Of a DNA stretch of 64,000 bases, positions 43,985-55,500 are shown in pieces. Below the pieces are notes generated by a model. The model saw only the letters and a program-made list of their open reading frames with translations, ran no database searches and was not told where the DNA came from. Each line of letters begins with the position of its first letter. The stretch's first letter is position 1. The stretch is from Wyeomyia smithii (taxonomy: Eukaryota > Arthropoda > Insecta > Diptera > Culicidae). Position numbers and translations under genes: made by a program. Where the stretch lies: assembly GCF_029784165.1 (NCBI RefSeq), contig NC_073694.1, positions 35,631,506 to 35,695,505 of the forward strand, in the 5' to 3' direction.

Positions 43985-44345
43985 GGATATACTCGTGATC
44001 CGATTATCCGATGTTCGGATAACGGATGGGTAATCGAATGCTATCCGGGCACTCGGACATCCGGATACGGATAATCGAATAGTCGGATACATATTCGGGT
44101 ATGCGGATATTTTTTTCTGTCTTTTGAAGCCCGGTCAAATAAAACGTAACACGAATATGGCTTTTTTCACAATCCTCCTCCCCCTCGAAAGTAATTATTT
44201 ACATAAGTTCAATTTCTTTAAATTATGTTCGGATACAAAATCCGGATATCCGACTATCCGAAAATCCGGACATCCTGTCGGATAATATCCGGATATTGGG
44301 TTGATCCGGATTTTGGATATTTGTCGGATATTTTAATCCGGATAG
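43985..44345. repeat. ATCCGGAT / CGGATA quasi-satellite
   Basis: CGGAT(A) and its complement ATCCG occur more than twenty times in two clusters (43985-44112 and 44225-44345), often joined into the palindrome ATCCGGAT. Spacing is irregular, 8-17 bases. About 110 bases of ordinary sequence separate the clusters. Confidence 0.75.
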
Positions 44346-46519
44346 TCTCAGCACTACCACAGATAATTATAAATAACTTAAAGCTATGCATCAAGTTTTT
44401 TGATTTGGAGTGAACTCCAAAGTAAAGTATTAGGCTATGCTATAAGCAAAAACTGGAAATATTTATTGAGTTACTTGTTCTATCCTCATTTTAGTTTTAC
44501 GTATTGGATTTCTAGGTAAGTTTTTTCATACCGGTAATATATTAAAAAAATAATAGAGGACCTGAACTACTACTCTGCGGCACACGAACAGCTTTATTAG
44601 TCTGAGTTACTTAACGCCTCAAACTGAGACCTACTACCTAAATAACATTTTTCCACTACAAAAGATTAAGGAGTTTGGTCTATAATTATTTATATATTTT
44701 AGGTGATCCCTAATTGAAAATTTTAGAGGATATTTCGAGGCAATTTAAAAGTACTATTTCAATATTTTCAGTACTCTCATATGATTTCAAAGTATCATGT
44801 TGACGATCTGGTGATATTTTAAAACCTTTCGCTTCATTGCACTTTTTTAGGTTCACATTGAAGCCACATCCTAACCGTTTTCGAATTTAATATTATAGGA
44901 AGATTCACAACTCACCATGGGAGCGTATTCTGCAGAAAGTTCGATTTTATACTGTTTTTGCCGCACCCCAGAGCGATGAGAACGGTAACGCAATGCTCAG
45001 TTGATCGCCGAGCAATCTTATTTCACTTTTCTTGCGTGCGCGAAAGAGCAATTTACAAGAGTTTCACTGGGTTTTTGCTCTGTCAAAGTAGTAGCGTTTT
45101 TTCGTCAGAGAAACTATTACTCTGTGCTCTCTCTACAGCAGATGGTGTGATGCACATTGAATGTAAGCTCAAAATTGTTAAGAGGGAAGAAAATTGTTTT
45201 CTCTTTAAGATGAAGATGGGCAAAACAAAGCCTGAACTCGATCGGCACGAGCAACACAGTGGCAGTCTATTTTTTTCCTCTCAATCTCTTTTCCTCTTCT
45301 GCCACGCTTAACAAACTAACTGTAAAACGCACCGCAGATAGCTCTGCTGTGTAATTATTGTCCATGATGTCCATGATCCATACGTGTGAGAAAGTACACC
45401 ATAGTTCAGTCGTCTCGCATGAGAGAGATTTCAGATTTCACCGTGGTGCTTTCAGGGAGCTCACCAGATAAAAATCGCCCGTCGTTCTCTTCTAGCATGT
45501 GTGTTGATTTGCTGTTTAGTGTGAGAGCAGTTGTTTTCGCAGTGCAGAATGTTCTCCTGCACTCTAGAGGTTTTCTGAGGAGAAAAGACAAGCATGCTTC
45601 GAACCCGTCCTTCCTGGCGTGCCTTGACGTTCCATCTTGGCGCGTCGCATCTTCTCGACGCTTTTTACTTTTCACGGTAACCCAAGATATTTTCGCAAAC
45701 TCCAATTCGGCCTGTATTTCAGCGGACCTTGAACCAGATGGTGTGCCTTCCTGCGTGAGTAGCACCTCTTACCGTTTGGAGGGGGATGCCCTCACGCTCA
45801 AATGAAATTGGTAAACCCTCTACGCCCACCCGTTCCAACCATCTGATTCTACTCTTATCTGGTTCCCACTACGCAATGGACTAGCAACTTACTGGAAGGC
45901 ATTTTAGGTTTCACAAGCCTCGCCGTTTCACACTGGTTTAAAAGTCCATCCAGCGCGTCAACGCTTAATTGATAACTCCACGTACGTTGGACATAAAATT
46001 ATGACGTCTTCAGCAAAATTGATCGGTATGACCCCCTGCATCTTTTGGTGCTATGAGATTTGTGATTAATCTCTCTTAAAGGGGGATGCAAATTTTTTTT
46101 TTTTTTTTGTTTCTTCGAGATACAGGGTCGATGACTTTGGTGAAGTTATAGGTAAAACCAATACGACCAGTTTTTCCGAAGGCCTGAAATTAGTATCTCT
46201 TACTCAAATTGACTTTGAGAGTTGTTATCAAAAAAAAAAGACCTGTCAAAACACATTTTTTAATGGAACATATTTTTTTCTTTTTTTCTAGGTTTTCACT
46301 ATGTTCTACAAAGTTGTTAGTAGCATCAATATACACAATTGCCTGAAAGATACTATATTCGTATTGTTTGAAAAATTATGAGTTATGGACTATTTTTTAT
46401 TTTTTTGCCATAATTCAAAGCTCGCCATACGTCGATCCGTGGTGGCATGCAGTTCTGCCAAACCTTTTGTGATGTCTGCTTAAAAGAAATGACCCTAACA
46501 CAAAATATATAAGGATATT
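44346..46519. other. No recognisable gene; GC-richer stretch at 44930-45850
   Basis: 44930-45850 is richer in GC and CT and has ORFs up to 139 codons on the plus strand (45386-45805) and 119 on the minus strand, with no known domain. 46080-46110 holds a poly-T tract. Nothing further can be named. Confidence 0.35.
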
Positions 46520-47455
46520 CGAAAAACTGCTCGAACGAACTGATGGCGTCTCTTGTAAAGCTGTTCAATCTTTCTCTGCAACAACGATTGTTTCCTGCTG
46601 ATTGGAAAAATTCATTGCTCACACCGATACATTAAAAAGGGGGCAAGTGCAACATAGCTTATTACCGAGGAATTACCTCATCATGTGCTTATTCCAAAGT
46701 TTTCCAAATAGTCGTCAGAACAGTGCTGTTTTCATCGTGCAAAAGCTATATTTCTAGTGACCAACATGGTTTTTATCCTAAGAGATCACAACCAATCTGT
46801 CGCAGTTCTCTTCGTCGTGTTCTCGTTCAATGGACGCTGGAATGCAAGTGGATGCTGTGTACACGGACTTCAAGGCTGCTGTTAATCACGACATCCTTCT
46901 ACGAAAGCTGGATAAACTGGGGCTCTCCGCCATGCTCGTGAGATGATTTCGTTCATACCTAACCGGCAGAGTTGTATGTGTCAGTCTTCGATCGTCATAT
47001 TCCAAGCCATTTACAACGTCTTCTGGAGTGCCGCAAGAAAGCAATCTGGGTCCACTTTTATTCTCATTGTTTATTACCGACGTTGCTACTATTTTACCGC
47101 GAGGTGCACGGCTCCTTTTCGCAGACGATCTAAAAATCTTTCGGATCATAGCTTGTCTTGGAGACTGTTTGGAACTACAAAAGTTGCTTGATGCTGTCAT
47201 GTAATTACCTTGAGCTTCAATCAATTGGCTTTCCAAACAAGTTAAAGATCTTGGCGTAATTTTGGATAGTCAGCTTACATACCGGGCACACTTCGAAGAT
47301 GTCATTTCAAAAGCCAACAAGCAACTGGGATTTATTTTTAGAGTTGCCGATGGATTCCGCGATCCACTGTGCATGAAAGCTTTGTACTGCGCCCTGGTAC
47401 GATCGATGCTCGAATCAGTGGTTGTCGCTTGGTGTCCGTTCAACAAGGTTTGGAT
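46520..47455 (+). pseudogene. Jockey-like RT remnant, N-terminal and core part
   Basis: Catalytic FADD is still readable near 47120, but the frame is broken before it (stop after LLTPIH near 46633) and after it. The best open piece is 47262-47455 (TYRAHFEDVISKANKQLGF). The piece ends at about CCGTTCAAC where the foreign fragment begins. Confidence 0.8.
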
Positions 47456-48010
47456 TTATCACATTTTTTTCCGTGTTGGGTATTTTCGTCCCTGCGACCA
47501 ATTTTTTGATATTTTGTGACATATTCCCCCTTCTTAATTTTGCTTAGTCAGGATAACGTATTACTATTGGAAGTGGTCGTTATAGTCTGGCCAATAGCAT
47601 TAGTCCAGTCCGGTATTAAACTTCGTATGAAGCGCACAACCGTACTGGGATTTGTTCTCCAGATTTCAGAGGGTTCCAGAAGACCTCTCTCGAAGAACTT
47701 ATATCTTTTGATAAAAATTGCCGAACATCGGCATAACAGATGTTCCGAGTCTTCTTTTTCCATGCCACATACTCGAAATGTATCATCTTGAAGTTTTTTC
47801 ATAACCTTCAAATGGTAACGGCTCGGACAATGCCCTGTTATTAAACCAGTATACGTGCTTAGATCTTTTATCGAAAAATCCAGGATTTTACGAGTCATGG
47901 GAACGTTCGGAGTGATAAAACGTTTCGACTGCCTACCGATGAAGGTGTTTGTCCAGTTGGATTCCACTTTCAGAGTTTCCTATGCTTTTAGTTCCATTAG
48001 AACCAAAGAA
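47456..48010 (-). mobile_element. 3' end of a LOA-type LINE, inserted antisense
   Basis: The minus-strand frame 47967-47548 reads STYTGLITGHCPSRYHLKVM, then a Cys/His cluster (CGMEKEDSEHLLCRC), then LLEPSEIW and FIRSLIPDW. This is the C-terminal zinc-finger-like part that follows RNase H in LOA-type LINEs. It is the part missing from the LOA copy at 19345. About 90 bases of 3' UTR follow. It is a very 5'-truncated insertion. Confidence 0.75.
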
Positions 48011-48433
48011 GGGTTCCTTTGAACTGACGGGACGATAATTGATCACATGGAAGCTGTTCAGAAAAAAATCGTGCATATGGCACTCAGGCATCTTCCTTGG
48101 CATGACGCTACGAGGCTGCCCCCCTATGAGCACCGCTGCATGTTAATGGGGATTGAGACGTTGGAGAGTAGAAGATCTAACGCACAAATTATCTTTGTTG
48201 CGAAGGTCCTGAATAATGAAATTGATTCACCCACTATTCTCGCGGAACTGAATCTCTACGCTCCAGAGAAGAGTCTGCGAAGACGTCAGCTTTTGGACTT
48301 GGAGGCAAGGTATAGTCGGTACGGCCAGTATGATGCGATTAGGTTTATGTCTACGAGGTTCAACGAGGTTGCAAAACTGTTCGATTTCAACGAACTTATC
48401 AACACTTTTTTACGTCGCCTGCTGATTCGCTAA
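48011..48433 (+). pseudogene. Jockey-like LINE ORF2, C-terminal part
   Basis: The frame from 48047 (MEAVQKKIVHMALRHLPWHD) to 48433 is the C-terminal region of a jockey-like ORF2, with RRQLLDLEARYSRYGQYD near 48275 and RFMSTRFNEVAKLFDF near 48345. It ends in its own stop. Without the RT half it cannot act. Confidence 0.8.
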
Positions 48434-48539
48434 TAATTTATTGTTAATCATCTCTAGTTGTTAATTTTTTTCACAGAAACAAAAATTGTCAGATGGAATT
48501 TTTAAATATAATTTAACTGAAATCTTCCGCTCTCATCGT

Positions 48540-48900
48540 TACATGCTCTGTTTAGTTGTCACAGAATGTACCCCAATAGCGAAGAGAGTCCTTGCAAGGA
48601 ACGAAGGAAAATCACAAAAAATTTCCGGGCAAAGGGAATGTGTTAAATAAAGTTTACAAGAATTATACGGTTCTTAACATTTGACATAAAACTACATTTT
48701 ACTTCAGTAGATAAAAATGCTGAAAAAAGTGTAACATAGAAGTAAAGTTTTGACGTAGGACTACGTCTAACCGCACTATATCGAGATACATTCTGCGGAA
48801 ACTAAAACCAAGGTGTAACGTTGGAATGAAAGATTTCAAACGGTAATACTGATGTAACCACATGATGGATCAATGTCGTTGGATTGATAAAATGATGGAC
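48540..48900. repeat. Probable dispersed repeat, unclassified
   Basis: CACAGAATGTACCCCAATAG, AAAACTACATTTTACTTCAG and GACGTAGGACTACGTC (partly palindromic) look like a common Aedes dispersed sequence, from memory. It may be the 3' UTR of the jockey-like relic or a separate element. Confidence 0.3.
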
Positions 48901-49209
48901 AATATTGTGATTCCTTAGTAATCATTATCAATTCATTGATAAACAGTGAAAATTTCATAAAAGTTTCAAGGTCGAATTTTCACGAACAATAAACCAATCA
49001 CATGCAAACACTCCTGGCACAGACTTCATGAATAGACACCAACTGCCTGCTGTGATATCCAGTATAACAAAGGCAAGAAAAATTGACAGAATCTCCCCGT
49101 CTCTATAGGTCAACTAATGTTCGCTTACATGCGCCTAGACTATTTTGATGTCTTGAAGGTGAAGCTTTTTCGGAAAGTTCGTAACCACATCCACTATTGA
49201 ACGGTTTTA

Positions 49210-49955
49210 CGTTCTGCTGTTAGAGAGCAAGATCGCGGCAAATCACCGATGGTCGAATATCGACCATTTTTGATTTGAATGAAACTTTGCACACGTATTT
49301 GGCTTAGCAAACTGAGCTATTTCCACAGATGGAGCGATTTTTTACACCCATGAGTTACATTCTAGAAGGGCGTATGCTTTTTGGCATAGGTTTCATTCGA
49401 AGCATTGTAGCCCAGAAACCGTTGGTTGTATAGAAAAACTGTCTAAGAATGAGTTGTAGGAAATTAAAAATGCACCATAGAAAAAATACACACTGATCAA
49501 AAAAAAAATTTTTTGACCAAAAAAAAAAAATAAACACAAAATTTCAATTTAAAAAAAGAGAGTTGAATTTTTTTCTTATTTGTTTTTAAAAAAACTTGAC
49601 GTTATCACGCAACTTAAAAAAAAAAGTCCAGACGGAGAAATGAAAAATAATTTTTTTATGGTAGATTAATTTTTTTATGAAAATTCTAATTCAAACATTT
49701 TTCAAAATATTTGTATTCTGATGATTTTAAAAGATGCAGAGATTCATTTTGAATCAAAAAGCTCTTGGTAGTAAATATTCTAAACGCATTGGTTTTCGAG
49801 TTATTTTGAATTTAAGCTCGAAAAATTATTAATATTTCAAAATATACACGTTTTTCTTAATTTGTCCATGGTTCTCCAGCAAAAACCATACGTTCATTGG
49901 AATGCTTGATCAAAATATACAATTCATTCTTTGACAACAAAACGATTGGATAAAT
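49210..49955 (+). repeat. Left terminal inverted repeat of fold-back element
   Basis: Matches the reverse complement of 51127-51877. It is very AT-rich, with A and T homopolymer runs around 49498-49640 where the arms differ most in length. Confidence 0.88.
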
Positions 49956-50196
49956 AACTCAAGCGCTAAACCTTAGCCTACCTACACGTTCCCCCTTGCC
50001 GAATGTTCTATAAAAAAATATGTTTGTCGTGCAACACTACCTACTTGTTTACTAATAATAACTGTTTGTAAAGTACGCAACCAGTAACTACTGGGTTACC
50101 TATAAGTATAACATCTGTTTACGTATATAAATACGATTGCACTACTCCAGATGTGTTAGTAACAGTTTGCATTTTGTGAAGATAAATAAAGTGAAA

Positions 50197-50860
50197 ATGG
50201 AATACACCAAGCCCAAATGCTGTAAACCCTTTCCTGGTCATCGGTGCTCATCAAGCTTACGCAAATTAAACGAAAACGTTATTGCAAAATTAAAAACATT
50301 GAACAGTCAAGCTCATTTTAATACGTCTTTATCAATTTGTGATTCGTTTAGTTATTTGAATGATAGTCAAGCCACCATTCATCCCTTCGTTGTTTACTAT
50401 TCAGAATCTGGAACACTTAAGAATACCAGCTTCATCATAATATCGGAAGTACTCCATCATGATACTGTTGCGGCTCAGGTGTTCATTGCCAAATTAATGA
50501 GTTTTTTGAAAACAACAATAGAGTTGAAAAAAGCGATATTAATGTCTGATGGAGCTGCCTCACAATATAAAAATAGAAAAAACATTGCAAGTTCAAAACA
50601 AAATATAACGTCGATGCAGAGGGGCATTTTTTGCGACTTCTCATGTTAAAGGCCCATGCGATGCAATTGGTGGCATATTAAAACGAATGGCAGGAAATGC
50701 AAGTTTAGCTAAAGAACATGAACACCCCATTACAAGCGCAAAAGAATTGTATGATTGGTCTAATCAGAAAAGTAATAAAAATTCATCAAAAATGTCATTT
50801 AGTTGGGTATAATATGAAGATTATGAACAAGGAGTAACAGAATGGAGCAATATTTTCTAA
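50197..50860 (+). pseudogene. Transposase remnant of the fold-back element
   Basis: The open frame from the ATG at 50197 reads NDSQATIHPFVVYY, ISEVLHHDTVAAQVF and the acidic motif SDGAASQYKNRKN near 50542-50580. At the T-run 50627-50632 one base is lost. In the next frame the reading continues FFATSHVKGPCDAIGGILKR near 50629-50690, then stops at TAA 50810-50812, with a short in-phase tail to 50860. The set of motifs (SQATIHPF, DGAxSQYKN, FATSHxKGxCDxxGGxxKR) is one I know from insect and cnidarian transposases, probably Mutator/Phantom-like. At about 215 codons it is much shorter than a full transposase, so internal sequence has also been lost. Confidence 0.75.
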
Positions 50861-51126
50861 AAATCTATAATAATAGCTGCCACACAATAGTATTACTCTT
50901 TTGTTTCGATTTTAGAAAATAAGATACAAACGAAGCTGTTTTCAAAAGATGACGAATCATTTACTTATGATGTATATGAAATATAAGGTGAAACTAGTTC
51001 TGTAAAGTATCTATGTCATGAAAAAATATGTTCTTAAGATAATAAAACTCGAAAATAAATATTTGATTCTTATATATATTAATATCACTTAAAACATTTA
51101 ACTCTTTTCGTGAGAACCGTTCGCCC

Positions 51127-51877
51127 AATCGTTTTGTTGTCAAAGAATGAATTGTATATTTTTGATCAAGCATTCCAATGAACGTATGGTTTTTGCTGGA
51201 GAACCATGGACAAATTAAGAAAAACGTGTATTTTTCGAAATATTAATAATTTTTCGAGCTTAAATTCAAAATAACTCGAAAACCAATGCGTTTAGAATAT
51301 TTACTACCAAGAGCTTTTTGATTCAAAATGAATCTCTGCATCTTTTAAAATCATCAGAATACAAATATTTTGAAAAATGTTTGAATTAGAATTTTCATAA
51401 AAAAATTAATCTACCATAAAAAAATTATTTTTCATTTCTCCATCCTGTACTTTTTTTTAAAGTTGCGTATTAACGTCAAGCTTTTTTTTTAAAAAAAATA
51501 AGAAAAAAATTCAACACTTTTTTTTTAATTGAAATTCAATGTTTATTTTTAATTTTTTTGGTCAAAAAAGAAATTTTTTGTACAGTGTATATTTTTTTTA
51601 TGGTGCATTTTTAATTTCCTACAACTCATTCTAAGACAGTTTTTCTATACAACCAACGGTTTCTGGGCTACAATGCTTCGAATAAAACCTATGCCAAAAG
51701 GCATACGCCCTTTTAGAATGTAACTCATGGGTGTAAAAAATTTCTGCACCTGTGAAAAATGCTCAGTTTGCTAAGCCAAATACGTGTGCAAAGTTTCATT
51801 CAAATCAAAAATGGTCGATAAAATTTTCGCGTATTTCCAGGCGATTTGAAATGATTCGGCTGTAGAATGTCTGGTCT
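51127..51877 (-). repeat. Right terminal inverted repeat of fold-back element
   Basis: Partner of the left arm. The inner edge is at CAATCGTTTTGTTGTCAAAG (near 51127). The outer edge fades out near 51877. Confidence 0.88.
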
Positions 51878-52412
51878 TGAAGGAAAACATGCTGGCACAG
51901 GCAACAGTACTGCACCGAGCAATGTATGAATAGAGCGCTGGTCATTCGTCGTCTATCAGTGCAGTAGAACTCGATGTTCATTTGTGTGCAGCCAAGCCAC
52001 GTGAAGACTACATTGCCGCTGTCGACGCACAGTGGGGCGTGTTAGGTTAACGCGTAGGTATCGTTTTGCGATCTGGAACACAATAGAATTGCCGTTTGAA
52101 TTGTCTTTTCCTTCTCCTTGTTTCGTATAGTAGCAAATATCAGAATTCAATATGATTATTCGGGTGCCACAAAATACATTGCGCCACCGGGAACAACAAA
52201 ATTCTGTACGTGTTGGTAGAGGCAGATAGCAGGGTATATAAATTAGGTTCATTGTACAGATAAAATGCGTTGTTTATTTTTGAACTCTACACTCTGGATT
52301 TCACATGTACATTTTTAATTTTCTGTGAATATACATTTTTGTTTAAAAACTGTAATTTTTTATCGTTATTTTTTTCACGAAATTGTAACTTCAGGAAATT
52401 TTTTTCTGTAAC
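51878..52412. other. No recognisable gene
   Basis: Near 52029 the word CACAGTGGGGCG matches the right end of the Transib-like MITE at 62914 on the opposite strand, but no partner end is visible. Otherwise unrecognised. Confidence 0.35.
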
Positions 52413-52460
52413 ATCTTTGCCGCTTTGTGATCGGTGAGTGAGCCATCTTCCACAAGACAA
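52413..52460 (-). repeat. Fragment shared with the long inverted repeat at 29134-29180
   Basis: The reverse complement reads GATGGCTCACTCACCGATCA followed by CAAAGCGGCAAAGAT, identical to 29142-29176. This piece is in the left arm but not the right arm of the 29-34 kb pair. Confidence 0.8.
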
Positions 52461-52755
52461 ATAGTGTAGTGAGGGGAAAAAGTACGCACTTAATTATTTT
52501 TGCAACAGAACTATTGCAAACAATTATTATAAAATTTAAACGGAATCTTATGTGTTTACATGTGTGATTAACTGACGTTATGATACTGCAAACTCATACA
52601 ATGTTGCCAGTTTATATTGCTCGTATGCCTCGAAAAGGCCAATGTGCACTTTACCCCGTGTGTACTTTTGCCCCTCACTACTCTAAATATTGTTTGATTT
52701 AATTAAATTTAATTAATTTGAATTTAATCAATTAGTACTCTCATATCATGATCAT

Positions 52756-53075
52756 TATATTACCGGCACATGTTCCGGTCGTATTCCAGGAACCGTTTTA
52801 CCGATTCCGGTCATCCACTTCGGCAACATGAAGAACCAAAATATCCTTCTCTTGGAGGATGTTGAGCTTAAATTGATTTAAATAATCAAAAAACTAAGAA
52901 ATGTGATTAGACATATTCGCTCGTTTTTGGCACATGTGTGCCAAAATTGAACCGTGCCAGAAGTAAAACGAGCTCAAATTAAACAGAGCCTCAAAGGAAA
53001 ATATAAAACTATCGTAGTCTTACGTCAACTATACGGTCGTGTCTTTGATACCACTATCCTTCTATTTTTAGTTTG
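52756..53075 (+). repeat. Dispersed repeat, copy 2 (partner at 34231-34552)
   Basis: Direct repeat of the copy at 34 kb in the same orientation. It includes the palindrome GGCACATGTGTGCC and the right-end word ACGGTCGTGTCTTTGATACC. Confidence 0.85.
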
Positions 53076-53149
53076 AGGATTTCAACATTTTAGGATTACT
53101 CAATTCCATTTTAGCTGCATGTTAGGTTATTCGGCATTTAAGTACCTAT

Positions 53150-53300
53150 TTCAAAATTTCGGGGTTTTAAAACTATGGGATTTTGGGATTCTGGAATTTC
53201 AGGATTCCGGAGCTTTGGAAACATGCGATTGGTGTTTTGAGATTTCAGGATTTCAAGATTGAACAATTTTAGACATCAGGAATTTGAAATTTTGAGGAAT
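53150..53300. repeat. Quasi-periodic GGATTTTGGGATTCTGG tract
   Basis: Words such as GGGATTTTGGGATTCTGG, TTTCAGGATTCCGG and ATTTCAGGATTTCAAG recur every 8-16 bases. This is the reverse-complement texture of the tracts at 24340-24830 and 27470-27745. Confidence 0.55.
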
Positions 53301-54299
53301 GCATTGATTATTTTAAAACTTCGTTTGGAAAATTTGTTAAATTGGCAGTTTTACACTGACGCTCACCTATTTTTTTTTCTTGCATCTTATAGCATTTTTT
53401 CTCAGCTTTTCAATGCTGGTTTCAGATTGAAAATCGGTAGTTGCGAACAGGGCCAAAGTTGCATTTTTCTGATATAATTCAATATGGCGGCCTAATTCGA
53501 CATGGCGGGCAAAATTCTGATCACTCCAAATGAAAGCCCTATCATTCCTCTTTACAGAGAAGTGCTACTTGTTGTAGGTTTCATAACGAATTTCAGAGTT
53601 ATACCTCAAATAAAAGCTCAAGAATTGCTAAAATTTTCACTTTTCTAGAAACTTTTTCACCCCTTGGTGACCGATCGGTCAACAAATTCGATCAAACAAA
53701 AACGGCACTTTATTTTTTCTCAATTTCTAATAACTATGTGCATTTATATAAAATTTGAAAGACCTTGTGCATCTAGTGGCCTGTTTTCAGCGAGAATTGC
53801 TCATGTGTTAAGATTATTTTCTGTCGTTCAAGATACGGTATCGGCTTTATTATCGTCAGGTTTGTCCAATTATCGTCCGAGGCGTTAATGAAGTCATAGA
53901 AAACTAATCGTTTGCAGGAAGATGCTCTGTATTATGAAGAACCATCATGCAATGAAAATAGAGCCGATGCCCCAAATTGAGTAAATTTGAGACCAAACTG
54001 ACACTATGTTAACTTAATTTTTATCTATAAGCGTTGCTATCAATTTTGCGATACGCATTTCATTAAAACGTATTTTAATTAACTCTTCGGTAGTGTTTTT
54101 GGACTCCTTGGACAAAAGAATGGGAGGAATCGAAGCGCCATCCTGCCCTCATGTCGTATACTACTCGTTACAATAACCCTTCTCCCGTCAGTTTTAATTT
54201 CTATCAAACTACATTTGAGTGTTGAAAACACGTTTACAAAAAATCGTAAAAATCAAAAAATTAACACACAACATTAACCATTCCACATGCACACACCGA
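53301..54299. other. No recognisable feature
   Basis: AT-rich sequence; no ORF or repeat that I can support. Confidence 0.35.
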
Positions 54300-55500
54300 A
54301 ACCGTACCGTCGATGTCAAGCAAAAAAAACAAAACTGGAACTGATTGTGGCTCGGCAACTGTCACTTCTGGCACTCAGTTCATAAATCATCGGCCATATC
54401 GCTTTCACAAATGGCGGATGGTTTGTTGTTTTCCTTGACCTCCCGTAATAATAATAGTTCAAATACTCAATAGGTAATGCCTCGATGAAGTGCTCGCACC
54501 CGCAAGGGGTCACAGCTGCCCTGCCATGCCGGCAGGACTGTGTTTGTGTGTCTGTTCGTGTGTGCTGCTACTGAGGGAAATGCAATAAATTTGACATATA
54601 CACGGCACGCCATCATCACCTCTATAGCAGCATCCAGATGACCGATGGATAGCAGCACGTGGCTGCCCCGAACCCGAAATTTATGCACTGCAATTGGGTT
54701 TGTATGTGTGATTTTTACAAGCTTCCTGAAACCACAAAATATAATAATAAATTTTCGAAAAAAATATTTTATTATTGAAAACTGGTTCCCCCACCACCAG
54801 ACGGAACTAAGTTGACAAAAGACCAACGGATGAGTGGTGTGGGAAAAGAAGGGAGAGAAAAAAACGCGTTCCGTACACACCGGTGGCAACTGTCATCACG
54901 AACATTTGTCATACCGAACGATGAGGGAGATTCCAGTTGGCGTTTTGCGCTTCTACAGGCGGCGGCCACAGTCGGTCGATCCCCAGCCGTGCAACAACCG
55001 ACCGACCCACCTTCCTGGTACCTGTCTGCTGCAAACAGGCTATTTATTGCCGCCCGGTTGGTTTGGTTGGTTGTTTTGTGGAGAAAGATGTCGGCGCGGA
55101 CCGCCCAGCTCGAAGCTGCCTGGCCTGGCAATCCGGCTGCTGGAGACCGGCTAGAGAGAAAAATGTGTGTGTGTGTGCACAGAAAGCTGAAATGTGGTTT
55201 GATAAATTGTTTTTCTGAACCGCACCAAGTAGGTGCGAGAGCACATTTTAACGAACAAATCACGGACATGTTTATAAAATTATTATTGACCTATCAAACG
55301 CGTTCGGAGGGGGTGGAGGAAAGTTCATGAAAGTAATGATGATTCAAATGTCGCGGCCGAGTTACTCGCCTGAAGTCTGAGCATCCCGTGTAATTTATGT
55401 TGGCCGAAAATTATCACACCGTGTTTTTCTTTTTCGCAGCTGTCAGCTGTCATCGTGCGCGCTCTGGCTCCAGTTACAGTTCTCAGGTTGCGTAGGTTGT
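54300..55500. other. TE-poor, GC-richer island without recognisable gene
   Basis: 54460-54700 and 54800-55330 have mixed, non-repetitive sequence with overlapping ORFs up to 172 codons (plus, 54812-55330) and 165 codons (minus, 54772-55269). Neither shows a domain, and both cannot be coding. A TGTG tract lies at 55161-55178. Candidate host non-coding DNA. Confidence 0.35.

Larger units (their letters stand above)
46520..48440 (+). mobile_element. Decayed jockey-like LINE, split by an antisense LOA-type fragment
   Basis: Plus-strand RT pieces in changing frames: RLFPADWKNSLLTP near 46573, then a YYRGI-type motif, then YTDFKAAVNHDILLRKLDKLG near 46860 and SGVPQESNLGPLLFSLF near 47020, and FADDLKIF near 47120. 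DLGVILDSQLTYRAHF follows at 47242-47300. After the break, the C-terminal part is open at 48047-48433. At least four frame changes show that it is old. Confidence 0.85.
49210..51877. mobile_element. Fold-back DNA transposon with about 740-bp terminal inverted repeats
   Basis: Left arm 49210-49955 and right arm 51127-51877 are near-identical reverse complements over most of their length, for example GAAACTTTGCACACGTATTT and CATGGTTCTCCAGCAAAAAC on the left arm. The outermost 50 bases are more diverged. The 1.17-kb centre holds a broken transposase gene at 50197-50860. Very long TIRs around a transposase are seen in Mutator-like (for example Phantom) and Foldback-type elements. I could not find a target-site duplication. 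Confidence 0.88.

Noticed and set aside
44958..45805. 117- to 139-codon ORFs in a CT-rich stretch
   Set aside because: Ser/Phe/Leu-rich translations typical of CT-rich non-coding DNA, with an equally long ORF on the other strand.
50197..50860. A host gene in the fold-back element
   Set aside because: It sits centrally between long inverted repeats, has a frameshift and a stop, and its motifs are those of a transposase family.
54772..55330. 165- and 172-codon ORFs on opposite strands
   Set aside because: They overlap each other, have no known domain and are low in credibility as genes without transcript data.
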